DNA from: Cacajao melanocephalus
Taxonomy: Eukaryota > Chordata > Mammalia > Primates > Pitheciidae
Direction: 5' to 3'
Assembly: GCA_963573385.1 (NCBI GenBank)
Contig: CAUYLG010026630.1
Coordinates: 1-64,000 of the forward strand
Length of the DNA stretch: 64,000 nucleotides
Positions 23,530 to 36,355 of this stretch are shown here, piece by piece. Under the pieces are notes generated by a model. That model had not been told where the DNA came from and made no database searches. It saw only the letters and a program-made list of their open reading frames with translations. Within the stretch, counting starts at the first letter, position 1, and each line of letters opens with the position of its first letter. A program made the translations under genes and the position numbers.

Positions 23530-24155
23530 GTAATGGCCACCTCACTCCCTCTGTCCTTACATCCTTTATTCCATATGTTTTCAATATTGCTAGAGTCATC
23601 TTTCTAGAGTGCAAATATGTTTATGCCCCTTTCTTCTTAATTTTTTTTCCAGCAATTCTGCATGGCTTTTTAGTTAAAGTTCAAATAGCACAGGACAGAG
23701 GCCTGTAATGGTCCTGCTTGTGCTTTCCTTCCATCTATCCCTCGCCACTTCCTCCTGATACAGATTCTATGCCTGACCTTGCCACACAAACAACTAATCT
23801 TGCTTTCCTGAACCTATCTTGTTCTCTTCAACTTCAGGCCATTGTTCATGGCTCTCTGCCTGGAATATTAAATGTGTCTGCCTCTCTCCAAGCCACTGCT
23901 CAGGACTCCTACCATATGCCCTTTCCATGGCTGCTTCTTTCTCATCCTCCAGCCTGGAATAAAACTCTTTTCTAAATGCTTCCATGGTACCCTGTCCTCA
24001 CCCTTATCCTAACCCTTGTCACATTGTGATTTAATTTTTTATGGCAGTCACATCACCTCATTCTCTACTAAAGGGTAACTTTCATCATTGCAAGAACTAC
24101 GTCTTGTTTATGTTTGCTTCCCTTGTGTCTAGTATAGTGCTCAATAAATAGTCAG
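23530..24155 (+). mobile_element. L2 LINE 3' end, second copy, plus strand
   Basis: L2 C-terminal ORF2 and 3' UTR landmarks are in order: 'AATATTGCTAGAGTCATCTTTCTAGAG', 'CCAGCAATTCTGCATGGC', 'CTTCAGGCCATTGTTCATGGCTCTCTGCCTGGAATATTAAATG', 'GCAAGAACTACGTCTTGTTTATG' and 'AGTATAGTGCTCAATAAATAG'. It lies 130 bases from the end of the previous L2 in the same orientation, so these are two copies or a duplicated one. Confidence 0.82.
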
Positions 24156-26179
24156 GGAGCCAATTAATCCCATTGCTCTCAGCTTTTGTTCTCTATATGG
24201 TGAGATTCTCCCAGTTGAAATTTTCAATGTTTTGGATTCATTTCATGCATTTCACTGTCACTTTCCAAATAAGCCTGGGTCATGGAAGATTTCCCTAATG
24301 CAGGAAATGAATAGAATAAATGTATACATAGATTGTATGCCATGGTAATTAAATCATTAGTGCTGAACACTAGTATTGAGAATAGAGCATGTTAACATAC
24401 ATTTTTTTGTTTTGTTTTGTTTTTTGTTTTTGTTTTGTCAAAAGCAATAAATAAAGATGAAACCTAGTAATTATCGACTGTGAATAAAACAGAGTTTTCT
24501 GGATGATCTATCATAAGTCTTGAAGAAAGGAAAGCAAAAGGCAAACATTTCCCTGTATTTCTCCAAACTTCTTTAGTAAATATGATACTGGCATTCTGAT
24601 ACTCTGTGTTAATTTTAAGAATCAAACTGGTAGTATTTTCGTATGTGTAATGCCATTGTTTCAGGCATTCATTTTGCAGTTTTGTTCAATTTGTTTGGCT
24701 CTCTCTTCATCTTCCCATCCTTATCTTTCTCTGCCTCCCAAACCGTCCTGCTCACAACTCTTGTTATCCTCAGCCTAGGCTCTCACAGCTTCTCTTTACC
24801 ATTCTCCTCCTCCAAGTCTTTTACCTCCTTCCATCTTACCTTGCCCCACTCCACCAAATAATGCCAGATTCATGTGATGAAATGATTGTGTTACCAAATG
24901 TATTACATTTTTATTTTCACTGTTTTTTAAAAAAAATCAAATATTGTGAACATACTTGTTATAAAATATCAGTATCACTGGTAGTATTTCAGTATTGCAT
25001 AAAAAAAATTTCATGATTTGAGATATACACCTCTATATTGATGGAAATATACTTGCTCCTATCCAGGGAACTCCTAAGTAATCAACAAATTAATGTTTTT
25101 TTTTTAATTAAAACAAATTTGTTTGGTACATCCATTCCTTGTAAGTGGAAAATTTGTTATCACACGAAATACGTAAATGAGCAGTAAAGGAGCTTTGAAT
25201 ATGCAGCATGGAAAAGCACTAGTAAGATATTCTCAGACTGCTCTAGACAAGAAAATCAAGAATAGTATTTCCAACAGACATGAATAGGTGAGTTCAAAGA
25301 ACAATAACCTAAACCTAACCTAATCTTAACCATCCTAAACCTAATGTCATCAAGGAGACGAATGTTTTTCTTTTAAGTCACAGAAATATGGATTCCTCTT
25401 TATAGTTGGAAAGACTATAACTATGTTTGCATATTCCAAGGGCTTTGAGGATCATCAGAGTCCAGGGCATGGAAAGACTGCAGTATAAACTTCACTCATT
25501 CATTGCATAGGTAAAGTTTTCTTTGGCCCTCTTCAGTGACTTAACAAGTTCTGGCTCAATGCAGTATAAATCACACATGACACTTCTTCTGAGACAGCAG
25601 TATCAGGTGTGAGTTGGGGCCCTCTTGTAGAGTAGTAAAGGGATCAGAAAGTTCTGAGCTGTGGACCTGAACAGCTGGTTGGTGGTAGCAACAGCAGCTG
25701 TCACGAAGAAATGCGTCCCCCCAATGTGCTTCTCTGGCTCTCCTGTCCCTTTTCTTGTCAATAGCCAGTCAACATGTATTGATTATGCAGAGGCTAAGAG
25801 CTTATTCTTCTGTGCATGCTTCTCCATCTGCCCCTTTTCTTTTGGCTTACATTGTCTCTCCAGGGTTTTATTTTGTTTTTATAAACATCTTTCTATCTGC
25901 CTGCTTCTTCTCACCATATGGCAATTCTGGTATGTATCTTTTTTGTTGGAGGGGAATGTGAGACAGAAGGGGAGGGGAAAGAGTCCCTAATGACACAAGA
26001 TTTAGAATACTTATCATAAGCGTGGATGGTTTAATAAATACTGCTTTCTTCAGCATGATTTTAATTGCATGACTATGAAACTTCTTTTTCAAAAAAAGAC
26101 TAATATTCATAAAAACAAATGTTGTCTACAACCAACATTTCTAACTCTTACCTGTCAACATTAGACAATTCAGTCTGAC
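24156..26179. other. Mostly unassigned; degenerate telomere-like patch at 25308
   Basis: Contains the TTTTG microsatellite, a pyrimidine-rich L2-like patch near 24690-24870 and a CCTAAA/CCTAAC-type patch at 25308-25345. No gene evidence. Confidence 0.3.
24404..24438. repeat. (TTTTG)n microsatellite
   Basis: A T-rich pentanucleotide pattern, TTTTGTTTTGTTTTG, with imperfect continuation. Confidence 0.85.
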
Positions 26180-27400
26180 TTGTTTTACTACTCCAATAAA
26201 ACTTTTTTTTCCAAGTCACAAATGACTTCCACATAAATCGAAAAGGTATTTTTCAATTCTAATCTTACTAGACTTCTCAGCAGCATTCAAGACTCTTAAT
26301 CATGACACTTTCTTGAAATATCACATGGCTCCTACGACTTTATACTCTCCTAGATTTCCCCCGTCTCTCTGTAACCGCATCTCAAGCTCTATCAACAGCT
26401 CCATTGTTTCATTGAAACTGTAAACATTGGGATTTTCCAGAATTTTTCTCTCACTCTTCTGATCATCTCTTCTCTACTTACTCCTCTCTGTAATTGACCT
26501 CATCCAGCTTTGCAGCATTAAATACCATCTATTTGCTTACAATTCCTGAAGTTCTATCTCTAACTAAGACTTCTTTTTGTGAGCACCAAACTTTATATCT
26601 GACTGCTTTCTTGACTGTTCTACTTGGATTTAATCTGAATGAAACTAAACTCTCAAAGAACCCCAACAACCTTTTCCTCACTCAGCCTGCTTATCTTGGG
26701 AACCCATCTCCTCAGCCTGCTTATCTTGGGAACCCATCTCCTTACAATTGTTCACATCAAAAATATAGGAGTCACTCTTGATTTATTTTCCTTCAATAGA
26801 TTTTTAAATGAAATGCTTCTGTAGAAAATTACTTTTACCTTCCAACTACATCACTAATTCCTTTTTTTTTCTGCCATTTTTCACTATCACCACTATAGTC
26901 TAAATACTGTCTTCTCCAGCATGGACTATTTCAGCAATTTCCTAAGTCATCTCTTCCATTCATGCCCTTCCCATTATTTTTTTAATCTGGAAAGCATTTC
27001 TAATGAGCAGTATAATGTTAAACCCTAAGGATGTCACTGTCTGGCTTATAATTCTTCAGAGCCTTCCTACTGAACTTGTAATTAACTTCACTCTCCTTAA
27101 CTTGCCTCCATGTTCCTCAGTGATCCTGACCTGCTGATTTCTTTGTTCTTATCTTGTGGCCCACACTCACTCTGACTTCCCTGGCTATTCTCCCCGTATT
27201 CTGTTTTCTCCATCTAGAAAGCTGGGCCCTCAACTCTTTATATCCAGGCTTCTTCTCATCCTCCAAGTGTCATCTTACATGTCAGTTTCCCAGAAAAGCC
27301 TTCCTGACAATCCAGTCTAAATTAGTTTCTCAGTCACCTTTTTCTAGTCTTTCTCATATTATTTTCCTACATAGAGCCTATCACAGCTTGCGTTGTGTGT
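26180..27400 (+). mobile_element. Long L2 LINE fragment, plus strand, reverse transcriptase relic
   Basis: The longest continuous L2 copy here, about 1.2 kb. It runs from 'CAAATGACTTCCACATAAATCG' and 'ACTTCTCAGCAGCATTCAAGACTCTTAATCATG' through the RT core region ('CCTCATCCAGCTTTGCAGCATTAAATACCATCTATTTGC'), 'GGAGTCACTCTTGATTTATTTTCC' and 'CATGGACTATTTCAGCAATTTCC', to 'CATCTAGAAAGCTGGGCC' and 'CAGAAAAGCCTTCCTGACAATCC' of the 3' coding end. In the position of the YADD motif the frame now reads LLTIPE, and several frameshifts are present. A perfect 30-bp tandem duplication lies at 26681-26740. Confidence 0.88.
26681..26740. repeat. Perfect 2 x 30-bp tandem duplication inside L2
   Basis: Units 26681-26710 and 26711-26740 are identical (CTCAGCCTGCTTATCTTGGG..). 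L2 consensus order has this segment once, so the copy arose after insertion. Confidence 0.95.
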
Positions 27401-28974
27401 GTGTTTTAACAACCACATATGTTTAGTTAACAATCATACAACTAGTGCCTAACAATTTACCTTGCAGCAAAAATGCTGCAGTCCCCACCATCATAATCAT
27501 AAAGATAGACTAGTGTTGTATTAACACTGATGATCTATATACGGTATGAGTGATAAGCATGTGTAAGGTCACAGTAGAAGTTTGGATGACCGGTATCAGT
27601 TAAAGGGTAGTTTATGAATACAGTGAAAGCAAAGGAGAGAGGAAAAGTATAGAAGAAAGAGGAGGACTATGGTATGTGGGCAACTCTGGGGATCAAAGTG
27701 AAAATAAACAAGATGCAGTAACTCAGAGAAAATCAAACCCAAGGAGTAAGATTCAGGCATGTTTTAATATACTGACACATCTAGCCCAGTGTATCAGGAC
27801 GGATGTAAAACATCACTTCTGAAATAATGCCAACAATGCTGCTCATTCTATCTAATCAGCTTGTTAAATTCATGATATTCAGTTTAGATTAAGGTAGATG
27901 TAAATTAGGGAAAGTCCACGGGAACACTCTGGAGGAAATACCATAAGTTGAAAAAAATCTCATCTGTCCTGATAGGGATCTGCCTTAAGCTACTGAAGGT
28001 GACAAGGCCCTGGAGGAATCCTCGATGTCTGTGGTAAACATTTTAGTGGACTGGGTAATACCCCATTTATACAACCAAGCAGTTTGAAGATTGAGCCCGG
28101 CTCAGATGGTGGACCCTACTTAGCCTACAGCTGTAATGGTCATCCCTCAAGATCTCACACTTAAGCCATGGGAACTGGCTAAAGGAGTAAGCCTGTGACC
28201 TTAGTTGGGCCAGTCAAATGAAAGCATAAATTTTGGAGGGATTCTGGGAAATATTTCCTTATTACTAGTTGAGGAACACAGGAAGACACAATATTCTTCC
28301 TTTAGACTTTGCTGCATGCAGATGTGAGGTCAGAAACTGGCTACCACTCTAGGATAAAAACCAGCACTCACAGGAAGGGAAAGCCAAGGGAATTTCAGGG
28401 GAAAGAGACTCATCACCAGAAACAGCAACGCTGAATCAAGCCTTTTTTAGACTCCCAGTTAGGAGAGCAATTAATATTTTTGTAGGTTTAGCCAATTTAA
28501 GCTTGACATCCTCTTATTTTCTGTAGAAAGAATCTTAACTAATAAAATGTCCAAGAAATACAAGCATCAGGAGGGGAACAAAACCCCACCAGGTAGGTTG
28601 TTTATAAAGGCAAATTTGGGAAGGTGGCAGTATGGACTCTTATCTCCCCACACTCCAGCCTTTGGATTACATTGGGAAAAAGGCTACTGATAACTTCCTG
28701 ACCTTATCTCTCACTGGGGGTCAAGCTGGAGCAGAGCCAGAATGGGCCAGGTAGTGACTATATTTCTCTTGTTTTTGCTGAACAAGGACACTTTATTACC
28801 CAACCTTGCAGTGAATGTTTTTAATTTTTCTAAATGAAGAAAAAAAATGCAAACAAAACCACACATGTAAGTTCAACCACATTCAATAAGCGTATTACCT
28901 GTCATCAGATAATTGTAAGACACTGTAAAACTAATTCTAATGGCACTTATAATAACAACAACAATAGAAATACC
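27401..28974. other. No recognised gene or repeat
   Basis: Unassigned. 28180-28260 (CTGTGACCTTAGTTGGGCCAGTCAAATG) resembles a segment found in dispersed LTR-type repeats, but I cannot name it or set edges. An AAC/AAT-rich run lies near 28950-28990. Confidence 0.3.
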
Positions 28975-29205
28975 AACAATAGTAGTAAATATTTATATAG
29001 GTCTTACTATGTGCTGGACACCATTCTACACACTCCCAATGTAATTATCTCCTTCAGTCTCCATATGAAGTAGGTACTACCAGTTTATTAATATTACTGA
29101 TAAGGAAACCAAGGCACGAGGAGGTTAAGTGACTTGTCCACGGTCATACCTCCATTAAATGGAAGACCCCGTTTTCAAAATGACCGTTGTACTCTAGAAG
29201 CTGAG
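28975..29205 (-). mobile_element. MIR SINE, minus strand
   Basis: 'AATATTTATATAGGTCTTACTATGTGCTGGACACCATTCTACACAC', 'GAAGTAGGTACTACCAGTTTATTAATATTACTGATAAGGAAACCAAGGCACGAGGAGGTTAAGTGACTTGTCCACGGTCATAC' in MIR antisense order. Confidence 0.88.
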
Positions 29206-30972
29206 ACTTTTAAGCACTAACCTAGATTGCCAGTTATTGTGGTTCTATAAATTGAAAGAGATGATAAAAAATTTATTTTGTGTTCAGGAAGCTTACAGTT
29301 TGTTATGCTCTCTGTAAGCTCAGCTAAAAATAAGAATATTTGCTTCCATTTTTAAATACAGTAGAGACAATGTCCACAATATTTTTATGACTGTTGGCGA
29401 TTTCTTATTGATTGCTTTGTCAATATAGTTTTATATTTATGTTACCCAAAACCACTTCTCATTTTCAAACTACATTAAAATAATAAAGAACATAAACCAC
29501 AATAAGCCTTTCTAGGGGATTAATATTTTCATCACTAATTTCACCCTATAAGAACATGATATATGCTTCATTTAAAGTTTTAATTACCAAAAATCCTTAT
29601 ATTTTATTATTCCAGAGACATATGAAGCAGTTTTACTACATGAGCCTTAAGTCTCCTCTAAGAATCCGCAAAAAAGAGATTGTTTCCTCGGTCTACATAA
29701 TGGATGGACAAGTTATTATCCATAAAATATTTCAAGAAAACTTCATGTGTGGCAGTATGAGCATGTAGACTGTAAAATATCAAAAATGACTCTATTTCAT
29801 ATGCTGACAGGAATAGTCCATCACGCAGTTTAACCTGGGACATTAGATAGGTTTAAGCCTTTTAGGCTTAAGTGAAGAAAGGCATTGCATTAAAACTCCC
29901 CTCAAGCTTCCCTACAGACACTTTGAACACGCCATCCCTGTCATCTTGGAGAGTAGACTTAACTAGGTAACTTCTGCAGCTGCAGTAAACATTTAAATAT
30001 GTTGGTCTTCTGCTCCCAGAGGCCTCCCAAGCTGCTCTGTCAAATCTGTTAATGTAGAAGAATCAAGCCAAGAAGAAAAACCGCAAGGAATAGAGAGCAA
30101 ATCAAAAATGAAGAAGAGAAGACAGGAATAAGAATGAAAATGATTAAACATGAATTGTTCAACATACATAGAAATAAAGTTTGTCACATACAAGGACTTA
30201 GAAACAAAATTCTCCTTAAATGAGGAAAAATATGCAAGCCATTTTGCATAAGGTCTTAGGAGAAGGGATTTTACATATTGATACTGCTTCTTTACAATAC
30301 TGTGCTTCCTTCCAGTGATTAACATAACAGAAGTGCATATCTTGAAAGCTCCAAGAGGTTGTTGGAAGTATAGGAACATTTAAAGTTAAGTTGTGATTTG
30401 TGGAGAGGACATTTGTTAAATATTAATTGATATTTATTTATTTGAAAAGTCTTGGTTGTGGCTGAAACAGCCTCTCTGCACAATTAGCACATCCAGTTTC
30501 TCTTACAAGGGAACAAACTTTGGTATCCTATCTGACTCCTGTTGTCTGACCCGCATACCCACCACCACTGCGAACATTTAATTCCGATTTGTTGCAGTTC
30601 AAGAAGAGCTTGTGTATCAGACACAGAAGCTATCATTTTTTTATCCTATCTCTGCTATTTTAACTATGTGATAGTGGATAGGTTTACATTCAAGAAGCAT
30701 AAGTTTTATTACTTAAAAAATGCCTACCTATTTATTTTCAGAGTGTTCCAAAGTCCCTGAAATAAATATGTGAGAGCACATAGACATTTGGTAGGCCCCC
30801 AAAACACGTTGTTATCATTTCTTCCTTCTCTCTTTTTTTTCCCACATATTCTGGCAACAATCCTGGACTTCATGTCTTAAAGTGGCAAGCAGATGAAGAA
30901 AATGACACATTTTATAGTATTTTCCATTCAAGCATTGCAATTATTGCTTTACATGTACTCTAATTTAATCAC
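29206..30972. other. No recognised gene or repeat
   Basis: AT-rich. A 128-codon minus-strand open frame at 29993-30379 has no motif and no splice context that I can support. Confidence 0.35.
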
Positions 30973-31315
30973 TGATGTGGTTTGGCTGTGTCCCCACCCA
31001 AATCTCATCATTGTGGCTCCTATAATCCCCACGTGTCATGGGGGGGAACTGGTGGGAGGTAATTGAATCACAGAGGTGGGTTTATCCTGTGCTGTTCTCA
31101 TGACAGTGAATAAGTCTTACAAGAGCTGATGCTTTTATAAAGGGCAATTCCCCTGCACATGCTCTCTTGCCTGCCACCTTTGCTCCTCTTTTGCTTTCCA
31201 CCATGATTGTGAGGCCTCCCCAGCCAAGTGAACTGTGAGTCCAGTAAACCTTTTTCTTTATAAATTATCCAGTCTTGAGTATTTCTTCAGAGCAGTATGA
31301 AAATAGACTAATACA
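30973..31315 (+). mobile_element. THE1/MST-class MaLR solo LTR with 5-bp target duplication
   Basis: Starts TGATGTGGTTTGGCTGTG and ends GAAAATAGACTAATACA, with 'GGGAGGTAATTGAATCACAG', 'TTTTATAAAGGGCAATTCCCC', 'CCACCATGATTGTGAGGCCTCCCCAGCC' and 'AACTGTGAGTCCAGTAAACC' between. ATCAC at 30968-30972 and 31316-31320 is a perfect 5-bp duplication, the length expected for this class. No internal region adjoins it, so it is a solo LTR left by recombination. The LTR carries its own polyadenylation and promoter relics. Confidence 0.93.
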
Positions 31316-31404
31316 ATCACTAAAATAACCAGTAATGTAGTTATTGGTATCCCTATGTTACATACCAGAAAGTGAGGTTCAAAAAGTTCTACTAACTTTT
31401 CCTA

Positions 31405-31690
31405 AAGCATTTATTTATCTAATAATATTTGCTGAGTGTTTACCATGTTCTAATTATTAATCAGGGACCCTAGACACAAAGATGATTTTGCTAGGGTTTC
31501 TGTTCTCTATGAGGTCCCAGTGTGGTAAAGGATAGAGGGAAGTCTTGCCCTCTTCAGAGGTATATCTCTTCTTAGGGTAGTGTATCTTCCCAGAGCACAG
31601 TGCCACATCTTTACCTTCCCTACAACGTATCACCTAGTTTCGTTTCTTCTAGACTCACCTACTGAATGTAAATATGCATCTAAAACTTTC
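31405..31690 (-). mobile_element. L2 LINE 3' region, antisense, degraded
   Basis: 'ATTTATTTATCTAATAATATTTGCTGAGTGTTTACCATGTTC', 'GGGACCCTAGACACAAAGATG' and 'CTATGAGGTCCCAGTGTGG' follow antisense L2 order. A second similar start ('TTTCTATGTGTCAGGC') lies at about 31688. Confidence 0.5.
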
Positions 31691-33714
31691 TATGTGTCAG
31701 GCTTTATGTGATGCTCTAAGGATATATACACACAAGAATAATTTTTGTAATTGCTGTACTTGACAAGTTTAGAATATTAAAAGGGAAGTCTGTCATTGAA
31801 CAGATATGAAGAGTAAAATATCATAGATACTGAGATAAAGGTCTGTAAGAGATGAAGTCAAACAAATAAAAAAGCTAATCTGTGTTATCTGCTTTGTGTC
31901 AGAGTGGACTAAGGAAAAAGATGAAGGGTTTTGTTGCAATATGTTGTGATTCAGTTGATTGTGGCAGAGGCCAGGGTCCTGTTCAGGTGGTATTTAGACC
32001 TTGAACTCAGGGGAAACATCTTGCTTAGAGATATACATTTAGAATCAAAAATCTATATGTGCCACTTAAAGATATGAAAAGGTGGATTACCCAGAAAAGT
32101 TAAGGAAGAACAGGATGAAGATGAGCAAGTACAGAGGACCAGCCTTTGTGGGGACACCCTCATCCACAATAAGAAGCTTGTCCACAGCCTCTAGTTTTGT
32201 AACAAAACCACATACCAGAAAAGGGTTGAATGAAGTCTATTCACAATACTGTTAAGAAAATTCACTGAATTAGAAATTTTTACAGTTTTTATTACAGCCA
32301 ATGAGAAAGAAAAACAAATGAATGAAAAACTATGAATTCAAGACCTCAACTCATGTCTTAGTGGTCCATAAATGCTTTAGTTTGTGTGTCAGATAGTGAT
32401 ATTTTAATCTCAAGGTGGGATCTTCAAAAGCTTTAGAAATATTGTTAGAAGTATTATTAGCTGTATAGCTGTAATTGTTATCATTTTAGCACCTAACTCA
32501 TACAATTAACCTTTTTTATTCTTTCAGACCATCAGCATATTAACATACAGTAGTGATTATTGATTGGTTTAATTCTATTCTCAATTTGTTTTGAGTAAAC
32601 GCACTAATCTTAAAAGAAAAAAAATGATGCCTTGTATTTCTTATCTTTCAATAATTAAAACAAACAAAGAGTTACATTTTTGCTACATATTTTTTTTTTA
32701 ATTTGGAAACTACTAAGGGGAAAAAATGTTCTTGCTTCAACATTTTTACTAAGACCTAGCCTTTGAGAGAGAATTACAGGAAATAGGCCATTAGGTGTTT
32801 TGAAGATTGCTTAATGCAACAATTCCTAGGGTCTTATGCTGAGATAATAAGTACCCAGGGGTAGTAGTATGGGGTGGGAGAAAGCATACTTCATGGTAAA
32901 AATAAGTTTGGAACACACTTAAGTTAAAGAGAGTACTGTAGGACTTCTCAGAGCCTTTAATGGACTTGTGTTCATGTGAAATTCTTTAGAAAAAAACTGG
33001 CTTAAAAGCACTGATCAAAAGACCATAGAAGATAAAAAAAACAAAAAGGCATGGCAGAAGTCAACTTGAGTGATGCAGTCAGATAAAATGAAAAGTAGAA
33101 TGAAATGACAACCTTAGCCTGGGTGTGTAGGTAGAGAGAAAGAAAGAAGAAGGTGAAGGTCAATTTTACTCCATTACAACTAAAGCCTATGTTTGACTTT
33201 CAGGGTAATTGCTGTTGTCTTCACCAAACATCTCTTGGAGTCCACTTCCCCCTCTAAGTAGAGGGAGCTAGTCTCTTGTCTGCCACTGCATCTCCAGTGC
33301 TTAGAACAGTGTCTGTCACAGAGAATATGCTAAAACATTATTTATCAAATAGAGCAAATAATAAATAAACGACAGTTAAAGCATAATAACTAAAATTATG
33401 TAATTTGGAGACTTTGATGCATGGCCCACTTGTAGAAATGAAGATTTCCAGGTGTTTCCTAATCCTGTCTCTATCCTGAGGGATTACACCTAAGGGGTTT
33501 TCCACAGGAAAAGTTTGCACAGCCTTGGCAACCTGCCACTGCATGTGAAGGCACAGTCAAGGGTGGTTATTAGTGAGAAAACAATAAGATCGGAAAGGAG
33601 GTCGACTGTCCTTTGCACAGTATATTTTTGCTCATTAAAGAATGTTTATTTAAAGCTTAACCCTAAAGCTTGGATTTTTATATCGCTATTGCCTCACATT
33701 TATAAAATAGTTTT
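31691..33714. other. No recognised gene or repeat
   Basis: Unassigned apart from a possible L2 antisense tail to about 31880 and a GAGAGAAAGAAAGAAGAAGG purine run near 33132-33153. Confidence 0.3.
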
Positions 33715-33897
33715 CAGGTCTCTTACAAATTGATAAGCTCCATTAATCATGAATAAAATGATAAAATAGCCCATTGTGTAAAGAAGGGGAGAAAAAGCAA
33801 ATCATGTGAATGATTTGCCCAAGGTCACAGAATTATTTTATAGAAGACCCAAGATTAGAACCGAGGCCTTCCAACCTCTCCATTACAATACACAGAA
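33715..33897 (-). mobile_element. MIR SINE, minus strand
   Basis: 'GAATGATTTGCCCAAGGTCACAGAATTATTTTATAGAAGACCCAAGATTAGAACCGAGGCC' is the antisense MIR core and tRNA-derived part. Confidence 0.8.
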
Positions 33898-35884
33898 GCG
33901 TAAACACTAATTCCATCTGGTTTGAGAAATCCCATGACTTGCCATGGAATGGAAACTTTCTTTTAAAAATAACCTCTATTTAAAAAGAAGTCTACATGAC
34001 TAATTCTCTTAAAATAATAAAACAATAATAAGACCACATAAAAGTCATCTAAAAAGCCGGTTGAAGAGAAGATCAAAGATGCTTATGTAAGGACAAGATA
34101 GAAGCCAAGCTTCAGAATTCAAAGCTTTTGTGAGCTCTAATCATTTTGCTTGCATTCATAAAATCTTAAACATTTTCTCTCTACTTTTTGATGTACAATA
34201 TTCAATCAATTGTAATGGAATATAAGTGGATAGTGCTGGTAATGGCCCCTAAGCATGAAAGCGAAACCATGGTCCATGTGCAGTGCTGCCCCCACAGAGG
34301 GGAGAGGCAGCCTTTTCCATCGTGTCCAGATGCTTTCAGAAAAGAGAAATGGCCTGCAACGGACTGGTGCCACTTTTATTCCTTTTCTTCTAAGTTAATT
34401 GAAATAGAAGGACTTTGTTTTTTCCTCTTTTCCACTCTAAAGTCAAAGGCACTGACTAGGTTCACTGCTACACAATGTGTGTGTTCTTTTCCAAATGAAA
34501 TTGTACATTTCCTTATAAATATATGTAATACCTGATATAGATGTAATAGATATTAAAGGGATGGGGGACCCTGCTGTGACTTCTAGGCAATAGCATTTTC
34601 CCAGTTTGTTGAGATTTTTGAATTGAAGGTGGGTTAAAGCTTCACGACTGACCCACTTCTTATGCTACTGTGTATAAGCTGAGGGAGTTGACATTAAAAC
34701 TCCATGTGATTAAAATATTCATAAGTCTTTTAAAACTGTACATTTTGACATGAAAAGAAAGCAAAAATATTCACAAACTACTCCTCTAGTAAATTGTGAG
34801 CTTTTAACAGAAAAAGAAAATAAAAGAAGGCTTTTTATTTTTTCAAGGAAGTGGTTGTATACAACCACTTTTTCAAGTTTTCTAGTATATATTTACGAGA
34901 TTAAATGAATAAAAGAATTACTCATGTGTGGTGGTCTTCAAACAGTTAAATAACAAGCTCCTGTTGAGAAAACATCTTGTAGCAACAAAAGAGCTTTTAA
35001 TTCCAAATTTAATAAATGGAGGGAGGGGAGCTTTAGATGGTAAGAAATGGAAAAGACAGAAGAAAGAACATTTGCTTGATGGCGGAGGGTAAACAAAATA
35101 GCATTCAGCCTAGAAGGTATTCATTTTCTGTCCTTAATGTAAGGAAAACCATAAAAACATCTGTTATTAAAGATTCAGAAAATTTTTACAGAGAACATTG
35201 GGTTTTTATAAAGAACAAAGAGTCACATCAAAATTTCCTTCCTTGAAACATTTATGTAACAGGAATTAGGAATAGGAATCAAAATACTTTCTAAGTTGTG
35301 AATAGTTAAGGCAGAAAGTATCTGCATTTTGTATTACTGAACACTGAGTCGTTACTGAGAAGATCCTGTAAAGAGTATATCCCTTTTGTCACAAAGAAAT
35401 GATTGATTCATCATGTGTCATCATGGGATCCAGGACTAGGGCATTTAAATAAAAGAACATGCAGAACAAGGTTAGTGAATGAAGAGGACAAGAGCAGAGA
35501 CCCAGTCAGTTACCACAATGATGGAGGATGGTGATTACCACCAATAGTCATAGTGAATGTTTTGCATATCATTTATAATTTCACATATATGTATGGTATT
35601 CCATAGCGACTATTCAGCTTATCTTGATTAATCCCTTTTGATGTCTTTTTTAAAGCTCCTAATTGAAAACATTCTTGTCAAGATTTGTCAAAGAAAAAAG
35701 GTTTATATGATGTAATGTGTTTATTAAAGAAAAATAGATCTAGCTAACATTGTTATTTTCATCCTAGCCTGAGTGAAAAATCACATAAGCATATCACTTA
35801 GAGAAGGATTTTTAAACAGAGTCTATTTTTATTTGAGTGACTTCACTCCAATCCAAAGCACACTGGGAACTGTAAAATGTTACA
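33898..35884. other. Unassigned; perfect 22-bp palindrome at 34849
   Basis: AT-rich sequence without named repeats. It contains a perfect palindrome at 34849-34870. No gene evidence. Confidence 0.3.
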
Positions 35885-36085
35885 GACTCTATTTCATCAC
35901 AAAGGCAGTGTGTTACGGGGGAAATCATTCTTAGCTGTGTGGGAGAAGTCATGACTCCCAACCCAGCCACTCATTGACCAACTATGTTGCAATGGGAAAG
36001 TTACTTATAATCTGATACTTTTCTTATCTGTAAAAAAAAGAGAAGATAATTATTCTCTATGCTAGGACTAAAGAGAATAATGACT
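35885..36085 (+). mobile_element. MIR SINE, plus strand
   Basis: 'GACTCCCAACCCAGCCACTCATTGACCAACTATGTTGCAATGGGAAAGTTACTTATAATC' and 'TTATCTGTAAAAAAAAGAGAAGATAATTATTC' follow MIR sense order. Confidence 0.75.
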
Positions 36086-36139
36086 GAAATTATGCATGTG
36101 ACTATTATTTTTGTTATGATTATCAACATAAATAAAAAC

Positions 36140-36355
36140 TCGTATTTTATAGTGCTTTATAGCCTACAAGGTACTTTCAGTTCCTTTATTCTATTTAATT
36201 CTCACAGTAACTCCCTGAAACAGGTTTTATTTTCTCCATTTTTCAGATGAGGCAATGGAGTCAAAGAGGTCAGCACCTGTGTGATACAATCAGGAAGGTG
36301 AAGTGACAGGACTAAAACTCTGATTTTTCAGATGCTCTCTATCATGACCCACTAC
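36140..36355 (-). mobile_element. MIR SINE, minus strand
   Basis: 'TTTATTCTATTTAATTCTCACAGTAACTCCCTGAAACAGG', 'CTCCATTTTTCAGATGAGGCAATGGAG' and 'ACAGGACTAAAACTCTGATTTTTCAGATGC' are antisense MIR. It forms an inverted neighbour pair with the MIR at 35885-36085, as at 3.8-4.3 kb. Confidence 0.85.
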
